64,000 nucleotides of DNA from Alphaproteobacteria bacterium. Lineage in GTDB: Bacteria > Pseudomonadota > Alphaproteobacteria > Rhodospirillales > Casp-alpha2. Of this stretch, positions 8,090 through 16,505 are shown in pieces. The position numbers were made by a program, and so were the translations under genes. Below the pieces are notes generated by a model. It saw only the letters and a list, made by a program, of their open reading frames with translations, searched no databases and was not told the origin of the DNA. Every line of letters begins with the position of its first letter. Positions within the stretch are counted from its first letter, which is position 1. Location: assembly GCA_014382345.1 (NCBI GenBank), contig JACNJX010000045.1:1-64000 (forward strand). Reading direction: 5' to 3'.

Positions 8090-8532
8090 CGCTCGCCGGA
8101 GTCCATCCAGATCGTCATCGGACCGTCGTTGACCAATTGCACGTCCATGTGCGCGGCGAAGCGGCCGGTCTTCACCGGCACCCCTTCTTCCGCCAGCCGC
8201 TTACAGAATAGCGCATACAGCCGTTCCCCGGTTTCCGGATCGGCGGCGGCGGAAAAGCCGGGCCGGTTGCCGCGCCGCCAATCGGCCGCCAGGGTAAACT
8301 GGCTGATCACCAGCGCCTCGCCGCCGACATCCTGCACCGACAGGTTGGTCTTGCCGTCGTCATCGGCAAACAGGCGCATATTGGCGACCTTGCGCGCGAA
8401 GAAGTCGACCGCGTCATCGCCATCGCCCTTTTCGGCGCAGACGAACACCACCAGCCCCGCCCCGATGGCCGCGAGCGTTTCCCCATCAACGGCGACGGAG
8501 GCTTCAGACGTCCGTTGCAGGAGCACCCTCAT
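8086..8532 (-). CDS. dtd: D-aminoacyl-tRNA deacylase
   Basis: 148 residues, the normal Dtd length. It hydrolyses D-aminoacyl-tRNA and glycyl-tRNA(Ala) in the cytosol. The N-terminus MRVLLQRTSEASVAVDGE, the SQFTLAADWRRGNRPGF block and the C-terminal NDGPMTIWMDS (the NxGPxT motif) are all present. Its ATG overlaps the TGA of the upstream aminotransferase gene (ATGA), so the two are co-transcribed and translationally coupled. This pairs a housekeeping function with a catabolic transaminase. Confidence 0.95.
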   Translation of the reverse strand: MRVLLQRTSEASVAVDGETLAAIGAGLVVFVCAEKGDGDDAVDFFARKVANMRLFADDDGKTNLSVQDVGGEALVISQFTLAADWRRGNRPGFSAAADPETGERLYALFCKRLAEEGVPVKTGRFAAHMDVQLVNDGPMTIWMDSGER

Positions 8533-9842
8533 CCGATCTCGCTCAGGGTTTCCTTCAACAGGCCGATGATCTGGTCGATGTGTTCCTTTTCGGCGATGAA
8601 CGGTGGCGCGATGATGCCGGTGTCGGCAGTGAACTTCACATGCAGGCCCTTCCAGAACAGATCCTTCTGCATCTGCGTGCCGCGTGCGCCGGGCGCCGCG
8701 CCCGTGGCGATGTCGAAGCCTGCAATCAGGCCATAGCCCCGGATGTCGGTAACCACGTCCATATCCTGGAGCGAGAACACCTGATCGAGGAAATAGGGCG
8801 ACAACTCGGCGGCGCGTTCAAACAGGTTTTCTTTTTCATAAATTTCCAGCGCCGCCAGTCCCGCCGCGCAGGCTACCGGGTGCCCGGAATAGGTATAGCC
8901 GTGGAACATCTCGATGGTGTTGTCGGGCGACGCCCCCACCACGGTTTCGTAAATCTCGTCCCGGACGGCGACGGCGGCCATCGGCACGGCGCCGTTGGTC
9001 AGCGCCTTGGCCATGGTGATGATGTCCGGCGTGACACCGAAGGATTGCGCGGCGAACGCCTGGCCGGTGCGCCCGAAGCCGCAGATAACCTCATCGAACA
9101 CCAGCAGGATGCCGTGCGCGTCGCAAATTTCGCGCAACCGTTCCAGATACCCAACCGGCGGCACCAAAACGCCGGTGGACCCGGCAATAGGCTCGACGAA
9201 GCACGCCGCGATGGTCGATCCGCCATGGGTCTCCGCCGCGCGCTGAAGATCGTCCGCCAGATAGGCACCGTGTTCCGGTTGGCCCTTGGCGAAACGGTTT
9301 TCTTCCAGCCAGGTATGGCGCATGTGGACAATGCCCGGCATCAGGCCGGAAAACGTCTCGCGGTTCTTGACCATGCCGGCCAAAGATGTGCCGCCGATAT
9401 TAACGCCGTGATAGGCCCGCTCGCGCGATACGAAGCGGGTCCGCTGGCCCTCTCCCTTGGCGCGGTGATAGGCCATGGCGATTTTCAGCGCCGTGTCGAC
9501 GGCTTCGGAGCCGGAATTGGTGAAGAACACGTGATCGATGCCGTCCGGTGTCAGACGGGCAACCTTCTGGGCAAGCTCGAACGATCCCGGATGGCCCATC
9601 TGGAACGGCGGCGCGAAGTCATTTTCGAGGAGCTGTTTGTGAACGGCGTCGGCGATTTCCGGGCGTCCGTGGCCGGCTGCGGCGCAGAACAGGCCCGACG
9701 AGCCATCCAGCACCTTGCCGCCCTTGTGGTCCCAGTAGAAGACGCCCTCCCCCTTGACCACGAGGCGGGGGTCACCCTTGAAATCCCGGTTGGCGGTAAA
9801 CGGCATCCAGTGATTTTCAAGCGAATTGGCGGTGTATTGCAT
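8529..9842 (-). CDS. Class III omega-amino acid:pyruvate aminotransferase
   Basis: 437 residues, PLP-dependent, close in pattern to beta-alanine:pyruvate transaminases: NHWMPFTANRDF at the start, FFTNSGSEAVDTALK, ERAYHGVNIGGTSL, LVFDEVICGFGRTG, and ITMAKALTNGAVP with the PLP lysine. Related enzymes accept beta-alanine, GABA or taurine. The divergent gene 162 bp away is xsc, whose substrate sulfoacetaldehyde is the product of taurine transamination. A taurine:pyruvate role is therefore plausible but inferred from context only. The stop overlaps the start of dtd. Confidence 0.85.
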   Translation of the reverse strand: MQYTANSLENHWMPFTANRDFKGDPRLVVKGEGVFYWDHKGGKVLDGSSGLFCAAAGHGRPEIADAVHKQLLENDFAPPFQMGHPGSFELAQKVARLTPDGIDHVFFTNSGSEAVDTALKIAMAYHRAKGEGQRTRFVSRERAYHGVNIGGTSLAGMVKNRETFSGLMPGIVHMRHTWLEENRFAKGQPEHGAYLADDLQRAAETHGGSTIAACFVEPIAGSTGVLVPPVGYLERLREICDAHGILLVFDEVICGFGRTGQAFAAQSFGVTPDIITMAKALTNGAVPMAAVAVRDEIYETVVGASPDNTIEMFHGYTYSGHPVACAAGLAALEIYEKENLFERAAELSPYFLDQVFSLQDMDVVTDIRGYGLIAGFDIATGAAPGARGTQMQKDLFWKGLHVKFTADTGIIAPPFIAEKEHIDQIIGLLKETLSEIG

Positions 9843-10004
9843 GGGGGATCCTCCGGAAAGATTCAGGGCATTTATTGGGGAGGATTATGACAGGCGCGGT
9901 TGTCCCGGTCACGCCTTCCCGGCGGCCCGGTGTTCCAGCTTGTCCGGTCCGGGCAAACCTCTTAATCTCCCAACAAAGCGACACCCAGGAGAGGAAACAC
10001 AAAA

Positions 10005-11780
10005 ATGAAAATGACAACGGAAGAGGCCTTTGTGAAGGTCCTGCAAATGCATGGCATCGAACATGCGTTTGGCATCATCGGCTCGGCCTTCATGCCGATT
10101 TCCGATCTTTTCCCGAAAGCCGGTATTACCTTTTGGGATGTAGCGCACGAAACCAACGGCGGCCTGATTTGTGACGGCTATACCCGCGCCACCGGAAAAA
10201 TGGGAATGGCCATCGCCCAAAACGGCCCCGGCATCACCGGCTTCGTGACGCCAATCAAAACCGCCTACAGGAACCATACGCCGATGCTGCTGGTAACGCC
10301 GCAGGACGCCAACAAAACCATCGGCCAGGGCGGCTTCCAGGAAGTCGAGCAAATGGCCCTGTTCAAGGACATGGTCTGCTATCAGGAAGAGGTCCGCGAC
10401 GCGTCCCGCATGGCGGAAGTCCTGAACCGCGTCATCGAAAAGGCCTACCGTGGATCGGCCCCGGCGCAGATCAATGTCCCCCGGGATTTGTGGACGCAGG
10501 TGATCGACATCGACCTGCCGCAGATCGTGCGCCTGGAGCGTCCCGCCGGTGGCGCCGAGGCCATTGCCAAGGCCGCCGAATTGCTGTCCGAAGCCAAATC
10601 CCCGGTCATTCTTTCGGGCGCCGGCGTCGTCATCGGCAACGCCATCCCCGAATGCCAGGCCCTGGCGGAACGGCTGGATTCCCCGGTATGCAACGGCTAC
10701 CAACACAATGACAGCTTCCCCGGCAGCCACCCCCTGGCTTGTGGGCCGTTGGGATACAACGGCTCCAAGGCGGCGATGGAATTGATCGCCCAGGCCGATG
10801 TGGTCCTGGCGCTGGGAACACGGCTCAACCCGTTCTCGACCCTGCCGGGTTACGGCATCGATTACTGGCCCAAGGACGCCAAGATCATCCAGGTCGACAT
10901 CAACGCCGACCGGATCGGCCTGACGAAAAAAGTATCGGTCGGCATTTGCGGCGACGCCAAAATGGTGGCGACGCAGATTCTGGAACAGCTTTCGTCTTCC
11001 GCCGGCGACGCGGGCCGCGAAGAGCGCAAGGCCCTGATCCATCAGACCAAGTCCGCCTGGCTGCAAACGCTGTCCAGCCTGGACCACGAAGACGACGATC
11101 CCGGAACGAGCTGGAACGAGGATTCCCGCGAGCGGGACAAGGACCTGATGTCTCCACGCCAGGCATGGCGCGCCATTCAGGCCGGTCTCCCGAAGGACGC
11201 CATTATTTCCAGCGACATCGGCAACAACTGCGCCATCGGCAACGCCTACCCGGCCTTCGAAGAAGGCCGCAAGTACATGTCGCCGGGGCTGTTCGGTCCA
11301 TGCGGGTACGGCTTCCCGTCCATTCTCGGCGCCAAGATCGGCTGCCCGGACGTGCCCGTGGTCGGTTTTGCCGGCGACGGCGCGTTCGGCATTTCGATGA
11401 ACGAAATGACGTCGTGCGGGCGAGACGAATGGCCGGCCATCACCATGGTCATCTTCCGCAATTTCCAGTGGGGCGCGGAAAAGCGCAACACCACGTTGTG
11501 GTACGACAACAATTTCGTCGGCACCGAACTGAACCCGGGTTTGAGTTACGCCAAGGTTGCCGAAGGATGCGGCCTGAAGGGGGTGCAGGTGAAAACACAA
11601 CAGGAGCTGACCGACGCCTTGAAGGAAAGCTGCGAGGCTCAGAATAAGGGCGTCACCACCTTCATCGAGGTTGTTCTCAACCAGGAACTGGGCGAACCCT
11701 TCCGCCGTGATGCCATGACGGCGCCGAACGTGGTCGCGGGCATCGATCCGGGCGACATGAAACCGCAGGAACCCCTTTAA
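10005..11780 (+). CDS. xsc: Sulfoacetaldehyde acetyltransferase
   Basis: A 591-residue TPP enzyme that cleaves sulfoacetaldehyde with phosphate to acetyl phosphate and sulfite, the C-S bond-breaking step of taurine, isethionate and sulfoacetaldehyde catabolism. Features that separate it from acetolactate synthase are the N-terminal TTEEAFVKVLQMHGIEHAFG, AHETNGGLICDGYTRATGK around residues 47-65, the TPP motif GFAGDGAFGISMNEM and the C-terminal FRNFQWGAEKRNTTLWYDNN. The ATG is preceded by AGGAGAGG. ackA follows after 39 bp, so the acetyl phosphate can be turned into ATP and acetate. No phosphotransacetylase gene is nearby. Confidence 0.95.
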   Translation: MKMTTEEAFVKVLQMHGIEHAFGIIGSAFMPISDLFPKAGITFWDVAHETNGGLICDGYTRATGKMGMAIAQNGPGITGFVTPIKTAYRNHTPMLLVTPQDANKTIGQGGFQEVEQMALFKDMVCYQEEVRDASRMAEVLNRVIEKAYRGSAPAQINVPRDLWTQVIDIDLPQIVRLERPAGGAEAIAKAAELLSEAKSPVILSGAGVVIGNAIPECQALAERLDSPVCNGYQHNDSFPGSHPLACGPLGYNGSKAAMELIAQADVVLALGTRLNPFSTLPGYGIDYWPKDAKIIQVDINADRIGLTKKVSVGICGDAKMVATQILEQLSSSAGDAGREERKALIHQTKSAWLQTLSSLDHEDDDPGTSWNEDSRERDKDLMSPRQAWRAIQAGLPKDAIISSDIGNNCAIGNAYPAFEEGRKYMSPGLFGPCGYGFPSILGAKIGCPDVPVVGFAGDGAFGISMNEMTSCGRDEWPAITMVIFRNFQWGAEKRNTTLWYDNNFVGTELNPGLSYAKVAEGCGLKGVQVKTQQELTDALKESCEAQNKGVTTFIEVVLNQELGEPFRRDAMTAPNVVAGIDPGDMKPQEPL

Positions 11781-11819
11781 CCCATTCGGGCCGAGGCAGG
11801 ACAAGGACCGGAAACAGCC

Positions 11820-13019
11820 ATGGCTGAAAGCATCCTTGTTCTGAACGCCGGTTCCTCGAGCATCAAGTTCGCCGTGTTCCCGGCGACCCGTCCAAACGGG
11901 GGGGGCCGGGATACGCCCGTTTTCAGGGGGGCCATCGAAGGCATAGCCCGTAATAGCCGGTTCCGAGTCGCCGACGCCAACGGTGATACGCTTTTTAACG
12001 ACGACGCCCCCCAAGCGGCGAACCATGACGAGGCCATCGGCCTGTTGTTCGGCTGGCTGGACAATAACCCGGACGCCCCGGACCTGGTCGCCGCCGGCCA
12101 CCGGGTCGTCCATGGCAGCGACGTTTTTTCCGAACCCGTCCTGGTTACGCCGGAGATCATGGAGCGGCTGGATGGATTCTCTTTCCTCGCCCCCCATCAT
12201 CAACCGCACAACGTGGCCGCCATCCGGGCCGTCCAGGAAAGACTGGGTATTCCGCAAGTGGCCTGTTTCGACACCGCGTTCCACGCGGCCCAGCCCGCGC
12301 TGGCGCGGCAAACGGGGCTGCCTGCGCGCTACTGGGAAGACGGCGTCCGCCGGTATGGCTTTCATGGCCTGGCCTTCGAATCGGTCATGGATTCTTGGCG
12401 CGGGACAACCGGCCGGGAAATTCCGAAACGCCTGGTGCTGGCGCACCTCGGCAACGGGGCTTCCATGTGCGCCGTCCTGGATGGCCGGAGCATCGCCGCG
12501 ACGATGGGCTTTTCCACCGTCGACGGCCTTCCCATGGGCACGCGGAGCGGCGCCGTCGACCCGGGCGCGTTACTCCATGTCGCCCGCGCCGAGGGCCTGG
12601 ATATCGAAGGTCTGTCGGCGCTTATCTACGAACAATCGGGGCTGCTCGGACTGTCCGGGATCGACGCGGACATGCGCACCCTTCTCGACAGTCCAGAACC
12701 CACGGCTCGAACGGCGATCGACTTCTTCTGTTACCGTATTTGCCGGGAGCTGGGCTCCCTTGCCGCGGCGCTCGGCGGGTTGGACGCGCTCGTCTTCTCG
12801 GGCGGCATCGGCGAGAATGCGGCGTCCGTGCGTCAAACGGTCATGGAGGGGGCTACGTGGCTGGGCCTGGAACCGGACGCGGACGCCAACCGGGCCGGTG
12901 GGTCGATGATCTCGACGGCGGCATGCCGGGTTTCGGCATGGGTGATTCCAAGCGATGAGGAGCGCATCATCGCCGGCCACACGCGCGGACTGACCGCCGG
13001 TGGCGGCGAAGCGATATAA
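11820..13019 (+). CDS. ackA: Acetate kinase
   Basis: 399 residues, the full length of AckA. Motifs visible in order are VLNAGSSSIKFAV at the start, GHRVVHGS, FDTAFH, RYGFHGLAFE, LAHLGNGASM, GFSTVDGLPMGTRSGAVDPG and FSGGIGENAASVR. It interconverts acetyl phosphate plus ADP with acetate plus ATP. Its place directly after xsc suggests that acetyl phosphate from sulfoacetaldehyde cleavage is used for substrate-level phosphorylation, where many aerobes instead have pta and make acetyl-CoA. Propionate kinase is an alternative name in the same family. Confidence 0.94.
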   Translation: MAESILVLNAGSSSIKFAVFPATRPNGGGRDTPVFRGAIEGIARNSRFRVADANGDTLFNDDAPQAANHDEAIGLLFGWLDNNPDAPDLVAAGHRVVHGSDVFSEPVLVTPEIMERLDGFSFLAPHHQPHNVAAIRAVQERLGIPQVACFDTAFHAAQPALARQTGLPARYWEDGVRRYGFHGLAFESVMDSWRGTTGREIPKRLVLAHLGNGASMCAVLDGRSIAATMGFSTVDGLPMGTRSGAVDPGALLHVARAEGLDIEGLSALIYEQSGLLGLSGIDADMRTLLDSPEPTARTAIDFFCYRICRELGSLAAALGGLDALVFSGGIGENAASVRQTVMEGATWLGLEPDADANRAGGSMISTAACRVSAWVIPSDEERIIAGHTRGLTAGGGEAI

Positions 13020-13069
13020 ACTCATCGCACATGGGAACGGCACGGAACCCGTGGTAGAATTCCCCGGTC

Positions 13070-13675
13070 ATGCCTTCAAACCGTCCCTACACAGCGATTG
13101 CCCGGGTCTACGATCTGTTGGACCTGCCCTTTGAATACAGGCGTTATCGTCCAATCCGCCACCTTCTTTTCGAAAGCACCGGCGGTAATATCCTAGACGC
13201 CGGCGTCGGCACCGGGCGCAACATGGCCTTCTATCCGCCGGGCGCAACCGTCACCGGCATCGACCTCAGCCCCGCCATGCTGGCCCGCGCTGAAAAACGC
13301 AAAAAACCCCTGGGCGTTTCTTGTCAGCTTCTGGAAAAGGACGTGGCCGCGACCGGCCTGGAAGACAGCTGCTTCGATTTCATTATCGCCACCTTCCTGT
13401 TTTGCGTTCTCGACGACGAGGACCAGTTGCCGGCCCTTCGGGAATTGAAACGATTGTGCAAGCCGGACGGCGAAATCCGTATTCTGGAATACCAACTGTC
13501 GGAAAAACCTTTGACCCGGTTCACCATGCGCTTATGGGCGCCCTGGGTCCGCTTCATGTACGGAGCGACATTTGACCGCCAAACGGAACGCTATGTTCCC
13601 GATGCCGGACTGACCCTTGTGGAAGACCGCTTCGTGTTCAAGGACATCATCAAGCTTCTGATTTTACGCCCCTGA
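13070..13675 (+). CDS. Class I SAM-dependent methyltransferase
   Basis: A 201-residue cytosolic protein with a Rossmann methyltransferase fold. Motif I is NILDAGVGTGRN (residues 43-54), followed by VTGIDLSPAMLARA and the post-motif FIIATFLFCVLDDE. The YTAIARVYDLLD start is typical of UbiE/phospholipid N-methyltransferase relatives. The C-terminal region (RFTMRLWAPWVRFMYGATFDR) is membrane-seeking, which would fit a lipid or quinone substrate. It follows ackA after 50 bp and could be read through from the xsc promoter, but nothing links it to sulfonate metabolism. Confidence 0.83.
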   Translation: MPSNRPYTAIARVYDLLDLPFEYRRYRPIRHLLFESTGGNILDAGVGTGRNMAFYPPGATVTGIDLSPAMLARAEKRKKPLGVSCQLLEKDVAATGLEDSCFDFIIATFLFCVLDDEDQLPALRELKRLCKPDGEIRILEYQLSEKPLTRFTMRLWAPWVRFMYGATFDRQTERYVPDAGLTLVEDRFVFKDIIKLLILRP

Positions 13676-13796
13676 ACTTTCGATATCCTTATTTTTCATA
13701 TCCGATTCGTCTTCTTAGACAATTGGTTTATACTCCGTTTTAAATCAGGGGAGACCGAATGCCGCTCCGGCGAGCAGAGCGGCGGCCAGTTCAAAT

Positions 13797-14660
13797 ATGA
13801 ACGATTTCGATGATCACGTCCGATCTCTGTCAAGGCTGCACGGCCTGATCGAAGCCGACCCGGCCCAGGGGGCCGATGCTGCGGCGAAGGAGCTTGCCGA
13901 GGACATCGCCGCGACGGCGGGGAAAATCCGGGAAGACGCCGAGGCGGTGGTTTCACGAATTCACGCCGAAGCTCAGTCCGTCTCGGTCAGGCTGCAAGCG
14001 GAAACCTCCAAGTCCGTGGAAAATCTGAAAAAAGAATCGCTTCGCGCCGCCAGCGATCTGATCCGTGACGGCAAGGGCGACGCCAGTGAGAAGGACAATG
14101 CCCGGGCCGCGAACAGGATCATCGAAGACGCTAACAAGGCCCTGAACCTGCTCAACAAAAAAATTGAGGACTCCTTGAAAGCCCTGGCCGAAGACGCCGA
14201 TTCCACGGCCTTCAAATTCAACCGGATCGCCGAATCCGAAAACAGGAAACTGACGGACCTGGAACGCGATGCCGCGCAACAAGTCGCCGACGCCGGGAAA
14301 GAAGCGGCCGCAAGATTCCCGAAACCGTCCGACGACGAGAGCTGGAACGACTCCGAATTGCAACAGGCCCGCCTGGCGTCTGCGGGCGTCATCAAGGCGC
14401 TGGCCCTCGCCGCCGACATGGTCCATCGGGCGACGGCGGAGGCAACCCGGAAAATCCAGGAAGCCTCGGAAGACGCCGCTCTGTTCATGAAGAAAGCCTC
14501 CGCAAAGGCTACCGGAGAGATCAACACCGCCATCGACGAAGCCAACAGCACAATCCTTCAGGCCGCCGAACAGGCCCTGAAGGATCTCGCCGGCGATGAA
14601 GAAACGGAATTCTTCGATCTTGCGCCGTTGAAGGAAAAATGGGGCAAACGAAAAACCTGA
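13797..14660 (+). CDS. Ala-rich helical/coiled-coil protein
   Basis: 287 residues made almost wholly of heptad-like and 11-mer-like helical sequence rich in Ala, Glu, Asp, Lys and Arg, with no Cys, no signal peptide and no membrane span. Repeated motifs such as AEDIAATAGKIREDAEAVVSR and KIQEASEDAALFMKKASAKA recall apolipoprotein-like, PHA-granule-associated (phasin-like) or LEA-type proteins. A short acidic tail (DEETEFFDLAPLKEKWGKRK) ends it. The start has only a weak ribosome binding site. I do not recognise a family. A scaffold or surface-coating role is a guess from composition. Confidence 0.55.
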   Translation: MNDFDDHVRSLSRLHGLIEADPAQGADAAAKELAEDIAATAGKIREDAEAVVSRIHAEAQSVSVRLQAETSKSVENLKKESLRAASDLIRDGKGDASEKDNARAANRIIEDANKALNLLNKKIEDSLKALAEDADSTAFKFNRIAESENRKLTDLERDAAQQVADAGKEAAARFPKPSDDESWNDSELQQARLASAGVIKALALAADMVHRATAEATRKIQEASEDAALFMKKASAKATGEINTAIDEANSTILQAAEQALKDLAGDEETEFFDLAPLKEKWGKRKT

Positions 14661-14736
14661 CGCCGTGATTTTTACTCCTGGTCCCGGCCAGTGATACCGC
14701 CGGGGCGGACCTCTCCACATCACAAAACGATCGGAA

Positions 14737-15549
14737 ATGACTATGCGCCTGAAAGATAAAACCGCCCTGATTTTCGGTGCCGGACAAGCCCCCGGCGAAA
14801 CCCCGGCCGTCGGCAACGGCCGCGCCGTCTCCTTGCTGTTTGCCCGCGAAGGAGCCCGCGTTCTGTGCGTCGACCGGCACCTGGACTCGGCCGAGGAAAC
14901 CGCACGCCTGATCCGCGACGAAGGCGGCGAAGCCCAAGCCGTTGCCGCCGACGTGACCAGCGAAGATGAGGTCAAAGCCGCCGTGGAGGCCTGCACGGAT
15001 CACTGGGGCCGCATCGACATCCTGCACAACAACGTCGGCATCAGCGTCGAAGGCGGCGATGCGCCGGTGACCGAAATCACCACCGAGGCCTTCGATAAAA
15101 TCGTCGCCGTAAACCTGCGCTCCATGGTCTATGCCTGCAAACACACCATTCCGGTGATGCGCGAACAGAAAAGCGGCGCCATCGTCAGCATTTCCTCCAT
15201 GGCCGCCTGGGAAAACTACCCCTGGGTGAGCTACAAGGCGACCAAGTCGGCGATGATCGCCCTGACTCAGCAATTCGCCATCCAGAACGCCGAATACGGC
15301 ATCCGCGCCAACGTTATCCTGCCCGGCCTGATGGACACCCCCATGGCCGTCGACCGCCGGGCCGAGGCCTGGGGCCGCCCGCGCGCCGATGTCGCCGCCG
15401 AACGCGATGCCAAGATTCCGCTGTTGGGGAAAATGGGCGATGCCTGGGATGTCGCCCATGCGTCCCTGTTTCTCGCCTCCGACGAAGCAAAATTCATCAC
15501 CGGCGTAGCGCTCCCCGTAGACGGCGGGCGCGGCCTCAAGGTGGGTTAA
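14737..15549 (+). CDS. Short-chain dehydrogenase/reductase (SDR)
   Basis: A 270-residue NAD(P)-dependent oxidoreductase. The cofactor motif is expanded: GAGQAPGETPAVGNGRAVS in place of TGxxxGIG, an insertion seen in some SDR subgroups. Catalytic residues are visible in SISSMAAW (Ser) and YKATKSAM (Tyr-x-x-x-Lys), and HNNVGIS replaces the NNAG motif. The C-terminus FITGVALPVDGGRGLKVG is classical. It is followed after 47 bp by a carboxymuconolactone-decarboxylase-family gene, a pairing often met in catabolic gene sets. The substrate is unknown. Confidence 0.87.
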   Translation: MTMRLKDKTALIFGAGQAPGETPAVGNGRAVSLLFAREGARVLCVDRHLDSAEETARLIRDEGGEAQAVAADVTSEDEVKAAVEACTDHWGRIDILHNNVGISVEGGDAPVTEITTEAFDKIVAVNLRSMVYACKHTIPVMREQKSGAIVSISSMAAWENYPWVSYKATKSAMIALTQQFAIQNAEYGIRANVILPGLMDTPMAVDRRAEAWGRPRADVAAERDAKIPLLGKMGDAWDVAHASLFLASDEAKFITGVALPVDGGRGLKVG

Positions 15550-15596
15550 GCCCCGCCCTCCCCGACACCCTGCTCCCTCATTCAAGGAACCAACCC

Positions 15597-16115
15597 ATGC
15601 CACGCTTGCCAGACCTCGACCCCGCCGCCCTGACGCTCGAACAACAACGGGTCCATGACAACATCACGAGCGGCCCCAGGGGCGGGGTGCGGGGTCCCTT
15701 CGCCGCCCTTTTGCATCACCCCGGCGCCTGCGACCATGTCCAGGCCATGGGCATCCATCTGCGTTTTGACGGCGTCCTGCCGGGACATTTAAGGGAACTG
15801 GCGATTTTGACCGCAGCACGCTTTTGGGGCGCGGAATACGAATGGAATGCCCATGCCCCGATCGCCGAGAAGGAAGGCTTGAGCCAGGGCGTGATCAACG
15901 CCATCGCCGAAAACCGGCCGCCGGATTTTTCAAGCGACGCGGAAAGTGCCGTGCATGCCTTCTGCCGGGAACTGCACGAAATCCACCACGTCGGTGATGA
16001 AACCTACGAGGCCGCCATTGCCGCCATCGGGCAGGATGGCGTGATCGAGCTGACGGTGCTGTGCGGGTATTACACGATCATAAGTATGACTTTGCGGGTA
16101 TTCGATTGTAAATAA
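15597..16115 (+). CDS. Carboxymuconolactone decarboxylase family protein, 3' end replaced
   Basis: A 172-residue AhpD/CMD-like protein with the usual LRELAILTAARFWGAEYEWNAH core; the family's CxxC is absent, as in gamma-carboxymuconolactone-type members. The start ATG has AAGGAACC upstream. The C-terminus is odd. The frame ends TIISMTLRVFDCK and runs into an AT-rich insert, while 263 bp further on a second copy of the same bases encodes TIISMTLNTFHVRPPEGAQKLA and a stop (16337-16405), which looks like the original tail. The protein has thus lost about 16 residues and gained a substitute end. It may still fold, since the core is intact. Confidence 0.82.
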   Translation: MPRLPDLDPAALTLEQQRVHDNITSGPRGGVRGPFAALLHHPGACDHVQAMGIHLRFDGVLPGHLRELAILTAARFWGAEYEWNAHAPIAEKEGLSQGVINAIAENRPPDFSSDAESAVHAFCRELHEIHHVGDETYEAAIAAIGQDGVIELTVLCGYYTIISMTLRVFDCK

Positions 16116-16140
16116 AGGGTTTTTTGGGGTTGAAATTTGG

Positions 16141-16156
16141 TACAAATCAGCACAAA
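16141..16156 (+). repeat. Direct repeat inside AT-rich insert, copy 1
   Basis: TACAAATCAGCACAAA. The same word with one extra A occurs at 16264-16280, 123 bp away. Both copies lie in the same orientation inside the insert, one near each end, as expected of arm-type binding sites for a tyrosine recombinase. Confidence 0.5.
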
Positions 16157-16263
16157 AAACGCTTAAAAATTCAATGTTTTCAACTACTTAGTATTTTAGA
16201 ATTCCTATAAACTATGACCAAGTCGTTACAAAATTTAGAACAAAAGATGAACCGATTACTTTT

Positions 16264-16280
16264 TACAAAATCAGCACAAA
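16264..16280 (+). repeat. Direct repeat inside AT-rich insert, copy 2
   Basis: TACAAAATCAGCACAAA, matching copy 1 at 16141-16156 apart from a single inserted A. It lies about 60 bp before the right-hand flanking repeat. Confidence 0.5.
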
Positions 16281-16336
16281 CAAAAATACGTATTAAAAAA
16301 AACTGGAACATCAGAACCTTAATTTTATACCGCTGA

Positions 16337-16405
16337 ACGATCATAAGCATGACCCTGAATACCTTTCATGTCCGTCCCCCCGAAGGCGCCCAAAAGCTGG
16401 CCTGA
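16337..16405 (+). pseudogene. Displaced 3' end of the CMD gene
   Basis: Twenty-two codons reading TIISMTLNTFHVRPPEGAQK plus LA and TGA. They align with the last residues of the intact gene (TIISMTL-x-x-F) and then continue with a Pro-rich tail of the kind normal for this family. There is no start codon and the codons are separated from the gene body by the AT-rich insert, so they are no longer translated as part of it. Confidence 0.6.
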
Positions 16406-16505
16406 TATCCAGATCCATAAAAAAGAATCCGCTACCCAGGAGCATTTTTTTCAGTTTAGAATATCCCTTGGTTTTTTAGGGAAAACTTTTAGGGGTGGGA
16501 TCACC

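Larger units (their letters stand above)
16074..16353. mobile_element. AT-rich insert flanked by 17-bp direct repeats; probable integration scar
   Basis: ACGATCATAAG-T/C-ATGAC occurs at 16074-16090 and 16337-16353, 16 of 17 bases identical, exactly 263 bp apart. Between them the DNA is strikingly AT-rich compared with its surroundings and holds no gene. The first copy ends the CMD gene in frame with different downstream codons; the second copy carries the original 3' end. This is the arrangement left by site-specific integrases that target a gene 3' end (attL and attR). Two inner repeats (16141-16156, 16264-16280) look like integrase arm sites. No integrase gene is in the window, so the element would be internally deleted or a non-autonomous relic. 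Confidence 0.5.

Noticed and set aside
9886-10174. Small plus-strand frame with GGGGAGGATT before its ATG, overlapping the start of xsc
   Set aside because: The ribosome binding site looks good, but the translation is low-complexity and runs far into xsc in another frame.
9909-12446. 845-codon open frame on the minus strand opposite xsc and ackA
   Set aside because: xsc and ackA have complete family motifs on the plus strand. The antisense frame is His-, Arg- and Gly-rich without any recognisable domain, the usual effect of high-GC codon use.
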